From contig JAIWNE010000038.1 of assembly GCA_025331445.1 (NCBI GenBank), positions 186,001 through 250,000 of the forward strand: a stretch of DNA of 64,000 nucleotides. Direction: 5' to 3'. Position numbers and translations under genes: made by a program. This DNA comes from Blakeslea trispora (Eukaryota; Mucoromycota; Mucoromycetes; Mucorales; Choanephoraceae). Each line of letters starts with the position of its first letter. The stretch's first letter is position 1. The notes beneath the pieces were generated by a model, which saw only the letters and a list, made by a program, of their open reading frames with translations, ran no database searches and was not told the origin of the DNA. Shown here in pieces: positions 1 through 11,128 of this stretch.

Positions 1-450
1 TGCAAAAAAAAGAGTATTACAAATACTTAATATAAATGGAGCATGTTTGATGAAATTTTGTAAAACTTTAATCTTTGGAAAACAAATGGAAGAGCGCTTA
101 TCAACTATTGCAGTCTTTCTAATGACACTGCTAAAGACATCTTCTGATTAATTCTTGATTCATCCAAGGCTTGTTGCTTGACTAAAATGGTATTTGGTAG
201 AAAGAATCAAAAGAGGAACAATTCATAGAATTTCTAGGTAGCCAACAAAAAAAATAGTGGCCAATTGGGACCCAAAACTCAGCAAGAGGGAAATAAATAA
301 GACAGAAAAAAAAAAACGCGCCTTCCTTTTCTTCTTTTTTGTTCTCTTTCTCTTTACTTGCTTATCTCTCTTTTTTGTGCAATTCACTTTTTTTCTTTCC
401 CGAAAAAAAATATCCACCCCTCTCTCTTTCTCCTCTCTTTTTCTTTATTG
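1..450. other. upstream region of the first gene
   Basis: No gene is recognised here. The last 130 bases before the ATG at 451 are strongly pyrimidine-rich on the plus strand (runs of C/T), which is the typical leader composition in front of several start codons in this window. Reading frames seen in this stretch on either strand are low-complexity Lys/Phe/Leu shadows of that tract. Confidence 0.6.
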
Positions 451-2737
451 ATGGCTACCTCTGTAACCACATCAACAGATGATATCATGAACTTATCATC
501 CATAACCCCTACTTCTGAAACAATGTCTCACAAACCTGAACTTCAACTTAGTCTTCAAGACTTACTATATCCAACAGAACTAGCTGAGAATTTACTAGAA
601 TCCCTTTCTAATGATCAACTTAACATTATTCAACAGGCAGTAACAAAGATAAAGCAGCGAAAACTTGGATGTGTAAACATACTGAATCAGAACACAAAAG
701 ACATTGAGCAAGGTACGCCCTTCTCGCAATATACTGTATCTAAAGATGAGGTGTGCTCATGACTTGTATTGCTTTTTAGCTTCTTGCAATAGTGACAATA
801 CACCTTCCAACCATCAAGAGCCTTCCAATTGGGATTTGTCTATTGTTACTGAAACACTGACTGAGCCATTACCAGCATCAAGTCAAGCTTGCACCAGTGA
901 CACAAACACTATGAGCTTAGATAAAGATGAAGATGTGAAAGCAACAGTATCGCCAACAGTATCATCAGTTGGTCAACATGAGGAAGAACTAAACTCTCAA
1001 CAGCAAAAGACACTAAGCAACCCCAAGTCATCAGCCAAGCCACCCGTCACGTCGCATACTCCTTCAACCTCACCCTTCTTATCAAGCCATGAACCTACAA
1101 CTGAATTGAAGGAAGGTGTTGAATGGGTCAGCTTTGTTTACTCTCATCATCGTACTCTGCGTCGATATTGTATTCGTACTGATCTGGACAAAGTAGATAT
1201 AGACTTGTTAGATGAAGAGTTCAAAAGAGAAAACTGTGTAAGTATAAATTTTTCTATCTCTAATATTTTAATTTGCTGATCCCGCATTGGTTAGGTTTAT
1301 CCTAGGGCCAACTTACCTAAGGAAACGTATCGTGGCAACCGTTGGTCCTACGAGACAGAATGCAATGTATTGGGTTGGAAACTAGCTTATTTGAACTTGG
1401 AAGAAATTGCAGGAAAACGTGGCCTTATTCAGCGTGCTGTAGATTCATATCGTAACAGATATCCGAGCATGCGATCACGACGTGTGGCAAGACAAGAAAA
1501 ATTGCTCAAGGGCACATTGCGTAAGCGCAAGCATCGCGACTCAACCAACACTAATGAAGAAGAAGAGCAACCCAATAAATCAGCCAAGACGCATCATGAT
1601 GTACATAACGAAAAGATTCCTAAGACTATGTTGATTGAGGATATTGGATCTACAACCAAGTGTCGTATACGAATCAATATTGAGACAGTTTCATTGGATG
1701 CAATTGACATGACTTTCCGAAAAAACAACTGTGTATTTCCCAGGGCAATCCAGCTCACGCCTGATATGCCAAACTTAAGTCAGCGCCGAATTGATGAAGT
1801 GAGATGCAACGAAATCGGCTGGAAATTGTCTTGGCTTAATCCTCGTCAATTAGCCAACAAGAAAAACTTATTGCAGCGCGCTCTGGATTTGTATCGAAAT
1901 CAGTTTACTCCAGATCTAAAGGCTCGTAAACACTCACATCGTAATCCTCCTGTATTCCCTCCAGCAAAAGAAGAGCCTATTGTAGAAAAGACACAGGCCA
2001 ATACAGAAAACTCAACAAAAGCATCTGATACATCTAGACAAACTATACCTTTGACTGCGGAAGCGCTAGCAGAACAACAAAAGGAATATGAACAACTTTC
2101 TTTGACAGAATCCACTTTGTCGCCACCAGGAGCAACAAGTCGTCGAGGTTCTATCGCCGGTCAATCCTGCTATTCAGGCACTACAGTAACGCTTGATTTT
2201 CATGACTATTGCTTTTCACCGCCACCTGAAGAAGACGTTGACATGACATGCGAAGAAGATACCACTACTACCACTACCACTACCACTTTACATGATCTAT
2301 CAACAGCAAACAGTCCTGTTTTTCCTTCTGCTGCTATATTTGATGATTTGATGCTAGCGACTATGTCAAGCAAGAATGTTCTTCTTGGTGGCAATCATCT
2401 ATTGCACAATAACGATGAGAGCAACAGTAGCATGAATGAAAGCACCGGTTCATCTTATCAAAACACCCCTAGTCCGCAAGCATTACTTGCTTTAAGTGAA
2501 ATATATCAACAAGCTTTTCTAATGAGCACAGCATCAAGCGACAGTGCAGCTAATGAACTGTTCAATGCAAATATTGGTAGCAAAGACGATTCTATGTTCT
2601 TGATGACAGAAGATGCAGAGAGTAGCAATATAATTGAATTAATAGCTAGATTTGGAACCGTCGATGCAGGCATAGGCAGCTTTACCAATCACACTACTTC
2701 AGTGGCCGATTCGTCTTTATTAAGCCAATTGTTTTAA
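451..2737 (+). CDS. protein with two DUF8032-like modules (putative transcription regulator)
   Basis: Three exons, 451..712, 780..1237 and 1295..2737, give about 720 residues; both introns are short and phase-consistent. The start is the first ATG after a pyrimidine-rich leader. The centre holds two diverged copies of one module. Each has a basic N-terminal part, then an EFKRENCVYPRA / TFRKNNCVFPRA block, then a W/R...E.N..GWKL.WLN block and an L.QRA.D.YRN helix. The copies are joined by a Lys/Arg-rich linker that looks like a nuclear localisation signal. The N-terminus is Ser/Thr-rich and the C-terminal third is low-complexity with a Thr run near residue 570. I recognise the module as the fungal DUF8032 type, function unknown; a nuclear or DNA-binding role is inference from composition. 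The paired GWKL modules are the strongest reason to treat it as real. Confidence 0.75.
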
Positions 2738-3000
2738 CGCATTAAACAAAGCAGTTATTAGACACTTGTATTACAATCTACATTTATCTACCTTTTTGTG
2801 TATCGATCAAAAGAGAGAGAAAATCCGATATACGTCAGATCAAACAATGCAACTGTTTTCCTTAAAAGAACTCAATGGCACTCCAGATTGTTTGATCAAA
2901 GTTCAAAAAAAGGGGAAAAATGTTTGGCAGAATTATACATCTTGCATTTATTTGCTGCTTGAATGTTTGGCCAAATTAGTTTTTTATTTTATTTTCTTTT

Positions 3001-5438
3001 CTAAACTAACTTTTGTTTAAGGATCTTATCCCAATTCCACTGCTTGCGTACAAATGGGTGAGCTTCTGTGTTGAAAACAAACTTGTCAAGAGAAATGAGA
3101 TCAGGAGGGCTAAACAACAAATACAAATATTTAAACGTCTCAGCAAGAAGAAAGCTTTCCATTGTGTCCATCTGATTAAATCTAGGGTCAAATGGCTTAT
3201 TGGCACTGTTGATTTCTTCCTCATCATCCTCGTCTCTATCAGCATTGCGGATAGTAGCATAAGCACTGCCTGTCTTGCACCATTTCTCAATTGCTTGATA
3301 TATTTCCCATCCATATTCCTAAACATAATAAGCTAAGTATTTTCATTGATTGTGCTTGATGTATTCTTACTTGATATTTCTGATCTCCTGTTAATCTATA
3401 TAAAATGAACAAACTTTCTAACGTTTCAGGTCGTAGAACATATCGCTTATCGCCAAAGTAAAGCGATTCAGGTCTGTTCTTAAGTGGTGGAAGTTTGTAG
3501 TCTGTGACATATTCTGGTTGCTCTCTTTTATTCTTTGATTCGCTTGTGCCATTTTGGGTATCTTGCTTTTGCAAAATCAAAGGGTTCGTCATCTCAGGGT
3601 TGTACCACCAATCTCTGGCTTTAGCCAACTGTGCCTTAGTTTTGTTGAAAGTCAAGGGATTGTAGGGCTCTGTTTTAGGAATGACCCAGCTCTCGGGTGA
3701 CAGACCTGTTTTGGTTGTGCGATACATAAAAACACAAGTCTCTAAAAGTCCCTTTGCAATCTCTAAATCCTCTGGCTCATCAAATGTCTTGGCACCCATA
3801 GCTAACATGCCAGGCACAAAACATGTCTGCAATTGTGTCAGTACACAAACTATACATAGATATGAATGGAGAGGCCTTCACATACCAAATGATCCATAGC
3901 ATCTTTGTGTGTCTTGTGTTGGGTATCAAAAGAAGGCAGCATCAGCATGTCGTAGCCAGGTATTTGTCGCAGCATGTACCTCTTCATGCTTTCAATGGAT
4001 TGGCGATCTATATGGCAAATGATTAACAATGCATTGCCGTATCATTTTTGGAAATACATACACATTCTACCATACTGTGGTACAGAACCATCCATCAAAA
4101 TATACTCTTTCAAGAAATACTACGCAACTTAACATTAGTCCTCTATTTTAATCAAAGTCCTATGCTCCTACACACCTCAAATGCAGAATCACCCATTGCT
4201 CCGAATGATGTAGTTGCTGATGATAAACTTTTTGTTAATATGGACCTCTGATTAGATAACCAAATAACTTACAATCCAAGAATCTGCCTTCTTTTGCATT
4301 TAATTTTGTTGGATACAAGCCTTTGATATACAATCCATGTCCGTAATCCAAGTTATCAAGAAAATCTGTTATAGCTTGAGCCTAAACAAGCCTATATGAG
4401 TTTACTAAATTATATCCAGTTGTGCTTGATTATACAGAACCTTTTCACCGTAAATTGGATTCCCTGTCAACTGAGATAACATCATAAATTCAAGCTGTAT
4501 TGATCCAACTTCAGCTATCAAAGTCTCATCATCATCCGCCTCTTGTCTAGTAATTTTTTTTTGTACAAGTTAGCATCGCCTGCAATTATTGTTTATCACA
4601 GCCGATTAAATTGCTTCTAATAATAAAAAACTTACTTTACTGGGTTCCAATAATGATATGGCAAACCAGAAGGAGTGTCAAAAGCAGGTAGAAGCTCTTG
4701 ACCCAATTTCTCTGCCCTTTGGATCAATGCCTCGCTTTTTCTATCTGTAAGCTCATATACACTGAGCAAACCTCCAAGGTAGCGAATGACGGATTCAAAT
4801 ACACTAATGTTCTCATCGACTTTAAACTTGAGTTTAGCTGCTCTAGGTAGCATTTCTTGGACTTCTTTGTCAAGCTCCATCACTGCTAAAGTACTCAAAG
4901 CATCAATCATGGTTGCACCCCATCCACCCAAGGGGTCTTTTGTCTTGTTGGACAATGGCCTCAACTCATCGTGTCCTAATGCATATTTCTCTAAGATGTA
5001 TTTCTATGATTTAGTACAGTCAGCTCGCTTCGATGAACATGTAAAGACATTACTGTATCCAGACCATCCGTGCAAAAACGATTTTTTGATAGCTGCTCTT
5101 CTTTCTTCTCTCAATTTGGTATATTCAATTGGCTCTTTTTTAAAGTCGTGTTGTAGTTGTGGAAGCTTAGATAGAAATCCACCAAAACCTTCTAGTATAG
5201 ATTGCTTTTTGACAGACGAGCCTTTGGTTGAGTTTCTTTGGACGTCGTTATTTAAGGACCGTTGACTGCTAAGTATGTCGTCTATTTCTTCTGGTATAGT
5301 TGTAGACGTATTAGATGAATCAGCTATAATCCATAATTGACCTATCACCAGAACCACAGAAACAATCACCAACACTATTCTCAATTTCCTTGGTACTCGT
5401 GCGGTATAGGATAGTGTTGCTGCTTCCTGATTCTTCAT
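3001..5438 (-). CDS. class I alpha-1,2-mannosidase, glycoside hydrolase family 47 (Golgi type)
   Basis: Nine exons in coding order: 5438..5054, 4990..4636, 4546..4441, 4381..4273, 4216..4176, 4119..4062, 4007..3886, 3826..3371, 3318..3001, giving about 649 residues. GH47 enzymes trim alpha-1,2-linked mannose from N-glycans in the ER/Golgi lumen. A short cytosolic N-terminus is followed by one hydrophobic segment (about residues 16-35), the type II anchor expected for Golgi members. Family blocks in order: GYKKYALGHDELRPLS, WGATMIDALSTL, SFGAMGDSAFEYFLKEY, DHLTCFVPGMLAMGAK, YVLRPETLESLF, then MESFLLAETFKYLYLLF and a closing FNTEAHP. The FGAMGDS form resembles Golgi mannosidase I more than ER mannosidase I or EDEM. 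The acceptors for the second and fifth exons were chosen because only they restore the family sequence. It is transcribed away from the neighbour at 451 and shares a 263-bp 3' spacer with it. Confidence 0.93.
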
Positions 5439-8394
5439 CACAAGTTTATACAAAAAACAAGAGAAAAAGAAAAAAGAGTGAAATCAATTAAATGATGTTC
5501 CTCTTTAAAGTTATTCCCAATTCCGACATGTATAGACCATTAGTGTAACAGTCATTTAATACATAAAAATAGTTTTGAAAATCAACTGCTCATATAAGAA
5601 AAAAGAGTCTTTGTTCAACCTAAATAAATTCATAAATTGCCTCAATGTACTCTGGTTTCTCTGATTTTCAGTGCAAACGTTATGGGTCATCAACTTTCCG
5701 ATCACCATGCTATTGCATATGTCTGCGTCGAACATTTTGATATAGTTTTCTATAGCATCAACAAGGCACAATTTCATCTTTACCATCCAACTATGAAACA
5801 TTGACTTATTTCGATATGTTGGCAGATGTGTTTAAAGTGCAATGTCATTCTGCTGTCAATGCAGGATATACCACTATTCGTTCGTCTATTAAGCTCAATC
5901 CTTGGTTAATGCTTTTACAAACTACTTGCAAGACTGCATTTTTGGCTGATAACTAGGCAACAAAAAAACCCTATTCCATTCTCTCCTGCACTACCATGCT
6001 AACGCTTTCCTCTCGCCTTGCTTTCCACTAGTCATTTTCCTGTTTTAGCCTACTCATTCGTTTGGCTCTATCTTTTCTAACTCCTTTTGCACCTCGCCCA
6101 ATAAAAGCAATGAAAACGATCAATGGCTCTCAAGCCTTTCACTACATACCAGTCTCCTTTTTTTTTGCTTTCAAATGAGCCATTTACTTTTCATTTTATA
6201 GTCCTTGTCACTTCTGTTATTTGTTCGCATGTTTGTTCAAAGTGCTCACAACATGTGTCGCTTTGTCACATAAACTAGTTGTAAAGGTTTTTAGAATTTG
6301 ACAGGTATTTCTGTGCATGACCTATGATAGCCCACTAGTACCAAACCATCTAGATGTGCAACTGAATATTAGTATACGCTTTAGTCAATGTCCATAAAAG
6401 CTTGCTAATATTGTTTTTTTTATTTTTTTGCTTAAACACTCAAAGTTTCTGAAAAAATTTCTTTCTTGCATTCAAGAAACCAACTAAGCCTGTATCCATC
6501 ATCTGATCTTCTCCTTGATGAATGTATTGTAAATGTTTAAGATGTACTGAAATAGCAGAAAGAAAGCACTGCTTTGATGACATGATGACATCCTGTCTAT
6601 CAGGAACAATCAAGTAAACTTAGAGAAAGAAAAAAGTTACTATACTCACTTTTTTTTCGGCAGGTTGGGATGATTCAATATGCATGAATAAGTAGAAAAT
6701 TAGAAGGCTCTTCATCAAATAGATCAATACAGAAAAAGGAACAATATACCAATTTCATTCTGAAGCACAATTTTGTTCTATTCACTCTTAGCCTATTTCA
6801 CTTGGGTTTTTACAAGCAACTCAGAAATAAAGGGTGCTGTATTTTCGCTTTATTATATCAGTTATGCAGGTCTTCAAGAGCCATGCGCTTTTCCCCATAA
6901 CCACTCAAGCAATTTTCTATCCGGAACAAGAAAAGATAATCTTTTGTCTCTGTTAAGCTCCCTTCATTAAAGAAAGAGCTAGAAGAGATAAGAATGTTGG
7001 ATTCCTAAGATCCTAACATGATTATTTCTTTGGTCAAGTGTCTTTAGTTAAAATGTTTATCAGCAGTAATAAAGATTTCTTCTGTATTCCTTTGTGACTA
7101 TATGATCTAGTTGCTTAATGCACCCTGTCAACTAGACTTGTCATTCCCTAAGGGTGAGGCTTTTTTATTTCGAAAGCTTATACTGCATATGTTTGTTAGA
7201 TCGAGAAAGAAACTTTCATTTAATAAGCCGTTACTTTGACAAATTAAGTTGAGCCATTTTTCTTTGTCCTATCAATTTACCTATGGTATCGATGATGATG
7301 TATGTAGAATGGATAAAGGCTGGACTATTGAACACTTGTGAGTCTTTACAAAGTTGCACTAATTTTAGCTCTTTCTAGAAAATCATTATTTTTTCTTACA
7401 TTTCCCCCTTATTTTGTTGTTAAGCTCAGCGTTTAAGAGAACAAAAAGTTGCAAGAACAATGCACCGTCTTTGCGATCATCATTAAGTAAACATACCTGG
7501 ATCTCCAAGAAAAAAAGCTTATTTGATAGTACCTGTTTTTGGTCAAAGCTTCCCTGCTTGTAGGTGACTTTGTTATGTAGTAGCTGCTCCAACTTTTTTT
7601 TTTGTTATGCTGATGTCTTGTGCTACATGTATGCTGAAAACGGTGACGATTGAAAGGTGAAAGCTTTCCTAAAACTTGGTTTCTTAAAACTCCAAAACAT
7701 AGCTACTTACCCTAGTGAGCAAGAAAGAAATAGATTGCCCTGAGAGAAGGAGAACATGGAAGCGACGGCAAAAGCAAACCAATAAACACTGCTATCTAAG
7801 AAAAAAAAACACAAATGCTAAGTCTTTCTTTCAAGTCTATCGCAGTAAGCGATACAAAAAAGGATTGAAGCTTTTATCGCTGTTGTGGCATACAAAGACC
7901 CCTTTATATCAAGTATTTTAATTTGTATATGTACATATATAAATGTTTTATGTACGATTCCCCTTCTTTTGTGGCTATTTTCTAGCGCTTTGCTTGGTTA
8001 TTAAACTAAATATCACCACTATTAATACAAACATATGAGGACTTATAAATAACACATCTGTTGGTTTCCTACTCTTGTTTTCCCAAAGATAGCATACATC
8101 TGCGACTATGTACTTGACTAAAAAGTTTCAGTGTTTTGTATAATGCGATCGTTTTTGGTTACTTTATTTTCGTTTTTTGTCTTTTGTTTTATGAAGCTCT
8201 TTTTTCATTTATGAAACACAAAAAGTGAATAGATTTCTAGACTATTTTTTAGGTTATACTTGGAGAAGGTTTAAATGCGATATGCATATGGATTCAGGGA
8301 ATAAGCAATGCCTTTTTCTCTCTCTTTCCTCCTCTCCTTTCTTTAGCAGACATTCCCATTAAATTGCCACAAAAAACTTTATCAGATACAAATG
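5439..8394. other. intergenic, no gene recognised
   Basis: About 3 kb of AT-rich sequence with frequent stops in all frames. The open frames present (for example 5556..5801 on the minus strand) are short, lack family features and have no promoter-like context. No RNA gene, inverted repeat or tandem array was evident by eye. It contains the 5' flanks of the mannosidase and of the secreted protein at 8463. Confidence 0.5.
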
Positions 8395-8402
8395 TATATA
8401 AG
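8395..8402 (+). promoter_or_regulatory. TATA box of the secreted acidic protein
   Basis: TATATAAG lies 61 bp before the ATG at 8463, followed by an A-rich leader. Spacing and sequence fit a TATA-driven fungal promoter, which would suit a highly or conditionally expressed secreted product. Confidence 0.5.
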
Positions 8403-8462
8403 AGGACCTGAAATTAAAGACAAAAGAACAGAAAAAAAACCAAAGAATCAAAAGATAAAACT

Positions 8463-9266
8463 ATGAAGCCATTTTTCCTCACTATTTTCGCTTTATCAAC
8501 AATTGCTGCTGTGCAAGCTAGCACCGCTAATACTCGACCTAATTCTCGGTAACACATTTAAATTTTATTTTTGTATACGCGTCAAGACTAATCTTTTGAT
8601 CTATTTTTTAGTACTTTGATGCGGATAAACCGTCCACTTTATTCTCGCAGATCATTAGCTAAAAGGGCTCAAAATAGTCCGCCAGCATATAGTCAGGACT
8701 TTGAAAATTTCCTGAAAGCTCTTGCTGAAATATTTGAAAAGAGTAAACAGAATCAGAATGCATCCACTGTTGCCGGAACTGCCACTGCTGCTTATGTTCC
8801 TCCAACAGCTGCTCTCACTGCTTCTACTACACCTCCTTCTCCTCCTAGCAGTGTTGTTCCTACTACTGCTGCTTCTGCCGTTGCTCCTCCTGTTCCTTCT
8901 ACTTCTGTTGTTCCTCCTCCCGCTACTACCACTGCCGCTGCCAAAAAATCAAAAAAGAAGAGCGATGATGATGACGACGATGACGATGACAAAGATGAAG
9001 ATAAAGAAAAGGAAGAAGAGGATGACAAAGATGATGATGATAAAGAAGAAGAAGAAAAGGACAATGAATTAGAGAAGAGACAAAGCGAAGAGCATGCAAA
9101 AGAACATGAGAACGAAAATAGTACAGAAGTTGATGGCAAAGAGAGAGAAGGCGGTGCAGAAGCTGAAGGCAAAGAGAGAGAAGGTGGTGCAGAAACTGAT
9201 GGTAAAGAGAGAGAAGCAGAATCTTCAGAAGGAAACGAAAAAGAAAGTCCTGGAAACGAAAATTAA
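8463..9266 (+). CDS. secreted Kex2-type protein with acidic run and tandem repeats
   Basis: Two exons, 8463..8548 and 8612..9266, give 246 residues. Exon 1 encodes a clear signal peptide (MKPFFLTIFALSTIAAVQA). A Lys-Arg pair at residues 46-47 (SLAKR) is a candidate Kex2 processing site. The middle is Pro/Ala/Thr/Val-rich, resembling an O-glycosylated stalk. From about residue 140 there is a Lys cluster, then a long run of Asp and Glu broken by Lys, and finally three near-identical 11-residue repeats built on GKEREGGAE. No conserved catalytic domain is visible. Composition suggests an extracellular or cell-wall polyanion, possibly cation-binding, but that is inference. The same composition can occur in intracellular acidic proteins; the signal peptide argues against that. 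Gene-model confidence is good; function is unknown. Confidence 0.8.
9129..9221 (+). repeat. 33-bp coding tandem repeat, three copies
   Basis: Units at 9129..9161, 9162..9194 and 9195..9221 (the last 27 bp) encode D/E-G-K-E-R-E-G-G-A-E type repeats in the C-terminus of the secreted acidic protein. In-frame 33-bp periodicity suggests expansion by slippage or unequal exchange. Confidence 0.85.
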
Positions 9267-9993
9267 TTTAACCATACGTTTATTTCTTCACACTTTATAA
9301 TCGTATTTAATTAACCAGAATAGTTCATCCCCCATCTTATTTAGCATATAGTGTTTATTTGTCCTTAGCATTTCATTAAATATCTCATCACACTCCAAGA
9401 TTGATTTTAATTCTGTTGATTTTATAATACTAAAATCAAATTGGATCAGACCGGTTTTACACCGTTTTTAATATTACTCAATATGCTATCACAAGTTAAA
9501 ATTGCAGCTATGTTTAGGCATGACGAATTCTATTGTAGACTACTCTTCCTTTTTATCCACTTAAGCTATTTTTTGTAGATCAGTATGTGTTTCTATACCC
9601 TCAAACCCAGGATTCAAAATCAGACATGTGATTAAAAAGCACTCCTACTTTCAGAAAAAAAAAATAAGCTTTGTTAGCCGCAGTTACATCTTACTTCATT
9701 GGTTTAAGTTTCTATATTCAAACATTCATTATTGCCTCTATTGCTATGAGTTCAGTCCCAATAAAGGAGATTGACTTAAGCACTTAAATTTGTTTCCTAT
9801 GCTTAGTACCATTATCAATTTAGCTACTGATGGTTAGTTTGGATAGTGGAGGAAGAGAGCAACAAATGTTCTTTTTTAATTTCGTTGCATTCTACTTCGG
9901 TGTAATGCGGAATTAACATTGTTATAATCTTTGTAGCTAAATATATTTGGTAATGAATGATTAGGAGCTGCAGGTATATAATAATTTGTTTGA
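9267..9993. other. intergenic, no gene recognised
   Basis: AT-rich spacer between two plus-strand genes. No RNA gene or repeat was seen. A TATATAATA-like run at about 9975 sits only some 18 bp before the ATG at 9994, closer than a normal TATA box. Confidence 0.5.
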
Positions 9994-10746
9994 ATGGCTT
10001 TCGCTTGTAAGCCTTCTTTTAACTCCAATATGTCTTTGTATATGTCTTTGACATCCAAACAGTATCACTCGAGACCTATGGCAATTTCTTCTATCACATC
10101 TCCTGTAAGCTCAAACTCTAGTGTAAGCAGCTTTGAACATGGCCCAATCCCCAACTTATGCTCTTCGCCTTTCTCTTCTTCCTCACAATCAGAAGCTACC
10201 TCTCCCAGCTCTGTAACAGAACAAGACCTGGATTCGGGTCAAATGTCTCCTGACATGCGTCACTTTCCCGCTTCTTCTAATGACTCGCTAACAACTGATC
10301 TAGACAGTAAACAACCAATTATGCCCGAGCCACCAGTAGCCCATTCGTCTTTGTTTCATCCATACCGTCATCACTATACTTGTAACGATGTAAGTCGCTA
10401 TATGGATTTATCATCTTCTAGCGTATCTCTCTCATTACGTGAGCGTCGCTTCCGGAATAAGATGGCATCTGCAAAATATAGAGCCAAGAAGAGTCAGCAA
10501 CACGAAGAAATGAGAACTACAATCTCACTTCTAACTAAAGAGAACGAGCTATTAGTACGTCAGTTTGAACATGCACGATTAGAGAACAGTCATCTCAAGA
10601 CAGCCTGTGATCGACTACGTGGAAGGCTAATGGCTCGAAAAATGCTAAAGCAATATCTAATTGAAAATGAGCAACAGAGTTTTTTCAGAAGTTACATGTC
10701 AGTAATATATGATGAATCCAAGAATAGACTAAAGGAAACCGATTGA
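9994..10746 (+). CDS. bZIP transcription factor (Cys3/MetR/ATF4-like basic region)
   Basis: A single exon gives 250 residues. The basic region at about residues 149-168 reads RERRFRNKMASAKYRAKK, with the N-x7-R signature. It runs into a leucine-zipper segment at about 176-211 with regularly spaced Leu and other hydrophobics. The N-terminal 140 residues are Ser/Thr/Pro-rich, as in activation domains. The ASAKYR form of the basic region resembles fungal sulfur and amino-acid regulators (Cys3, MetR, Gcn4 relatives), but the target pathway cannot be assigned from this sequence. Other in-frame ATGs (residues 13, 17, 29) could be used; 9994 is the first. No intron is needed. Confidence 0.88.
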   Translation: MAFACKPSFNSNMSLYMSLTSKQYHSRPMAISSITSPVSSNSSVSSFEHGPIPNLCSSPFSSSSQSEATSPSSVTEQDLDSGQMSPDMRHFPASSNDSLTTDLDSKQPIMPEPPVAHSSLFHPYRHHYTCNDVSRYMDLSSSSVSLSLRERRFRNKMASAKYRAKKSQQHEEMRTTISLLTKENELLVRQFEHARLENSHLKTACDRLRGRLMARKMLKQYLIENEQQSFFRSYMSVIYDESKNRLKETD

Positions 10747-11128
10747 AGCATAAAGTTGTGAAACAACGAACAAGATATATAGCTCATCTATCAATGCCAA
10801 TTATTTTCTAATCTATATTGTTCATCAAGACTGCACATTTATTTTGTTTAAAATACAGTTTGTTTTATTTTGTTTTCCACATCTATAGATAGATACAGAT
10901 TCTATTGCATGACATTTGTTTTGTTTAGTCAACTGGGGTTATTAATAGATACAAGACTCTAACTCCTTTTTTTTACATCTTCACCTGCCTTTCTATTGAA
11001 GGGCTGATGAACATATAGAAAAGAAAAAGAAGCTTATTGAATTAATCAAGCATATAGCAAAATACACAATTTAGAAAGCATTATGACTCAGAGAAGCCAA
11101 GATAGAATAAGAGTCCATGTGTTTACCC
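10747..11128. other. convergent 3' spacer
   Basis: 382 bp between the convergent bZIP gene and the MFS transporter. AT-rich, with nothing beyond likely 3' UTRs. Confidence 0.5.

Noticed and set aside
5556..5801. 81-codon minus-strand frame
   Set aside because: Unremarkable composition, no recognisable domain, and stops on both sides without usable splice sites.
8792..9172. Long antisense frame opposite the secreted acidic protein
   Set aside because: It is the reverse reading of Asp/Glu- and Pro/Ala-coding repeats; Ser-rich low complexity, no features of its own.
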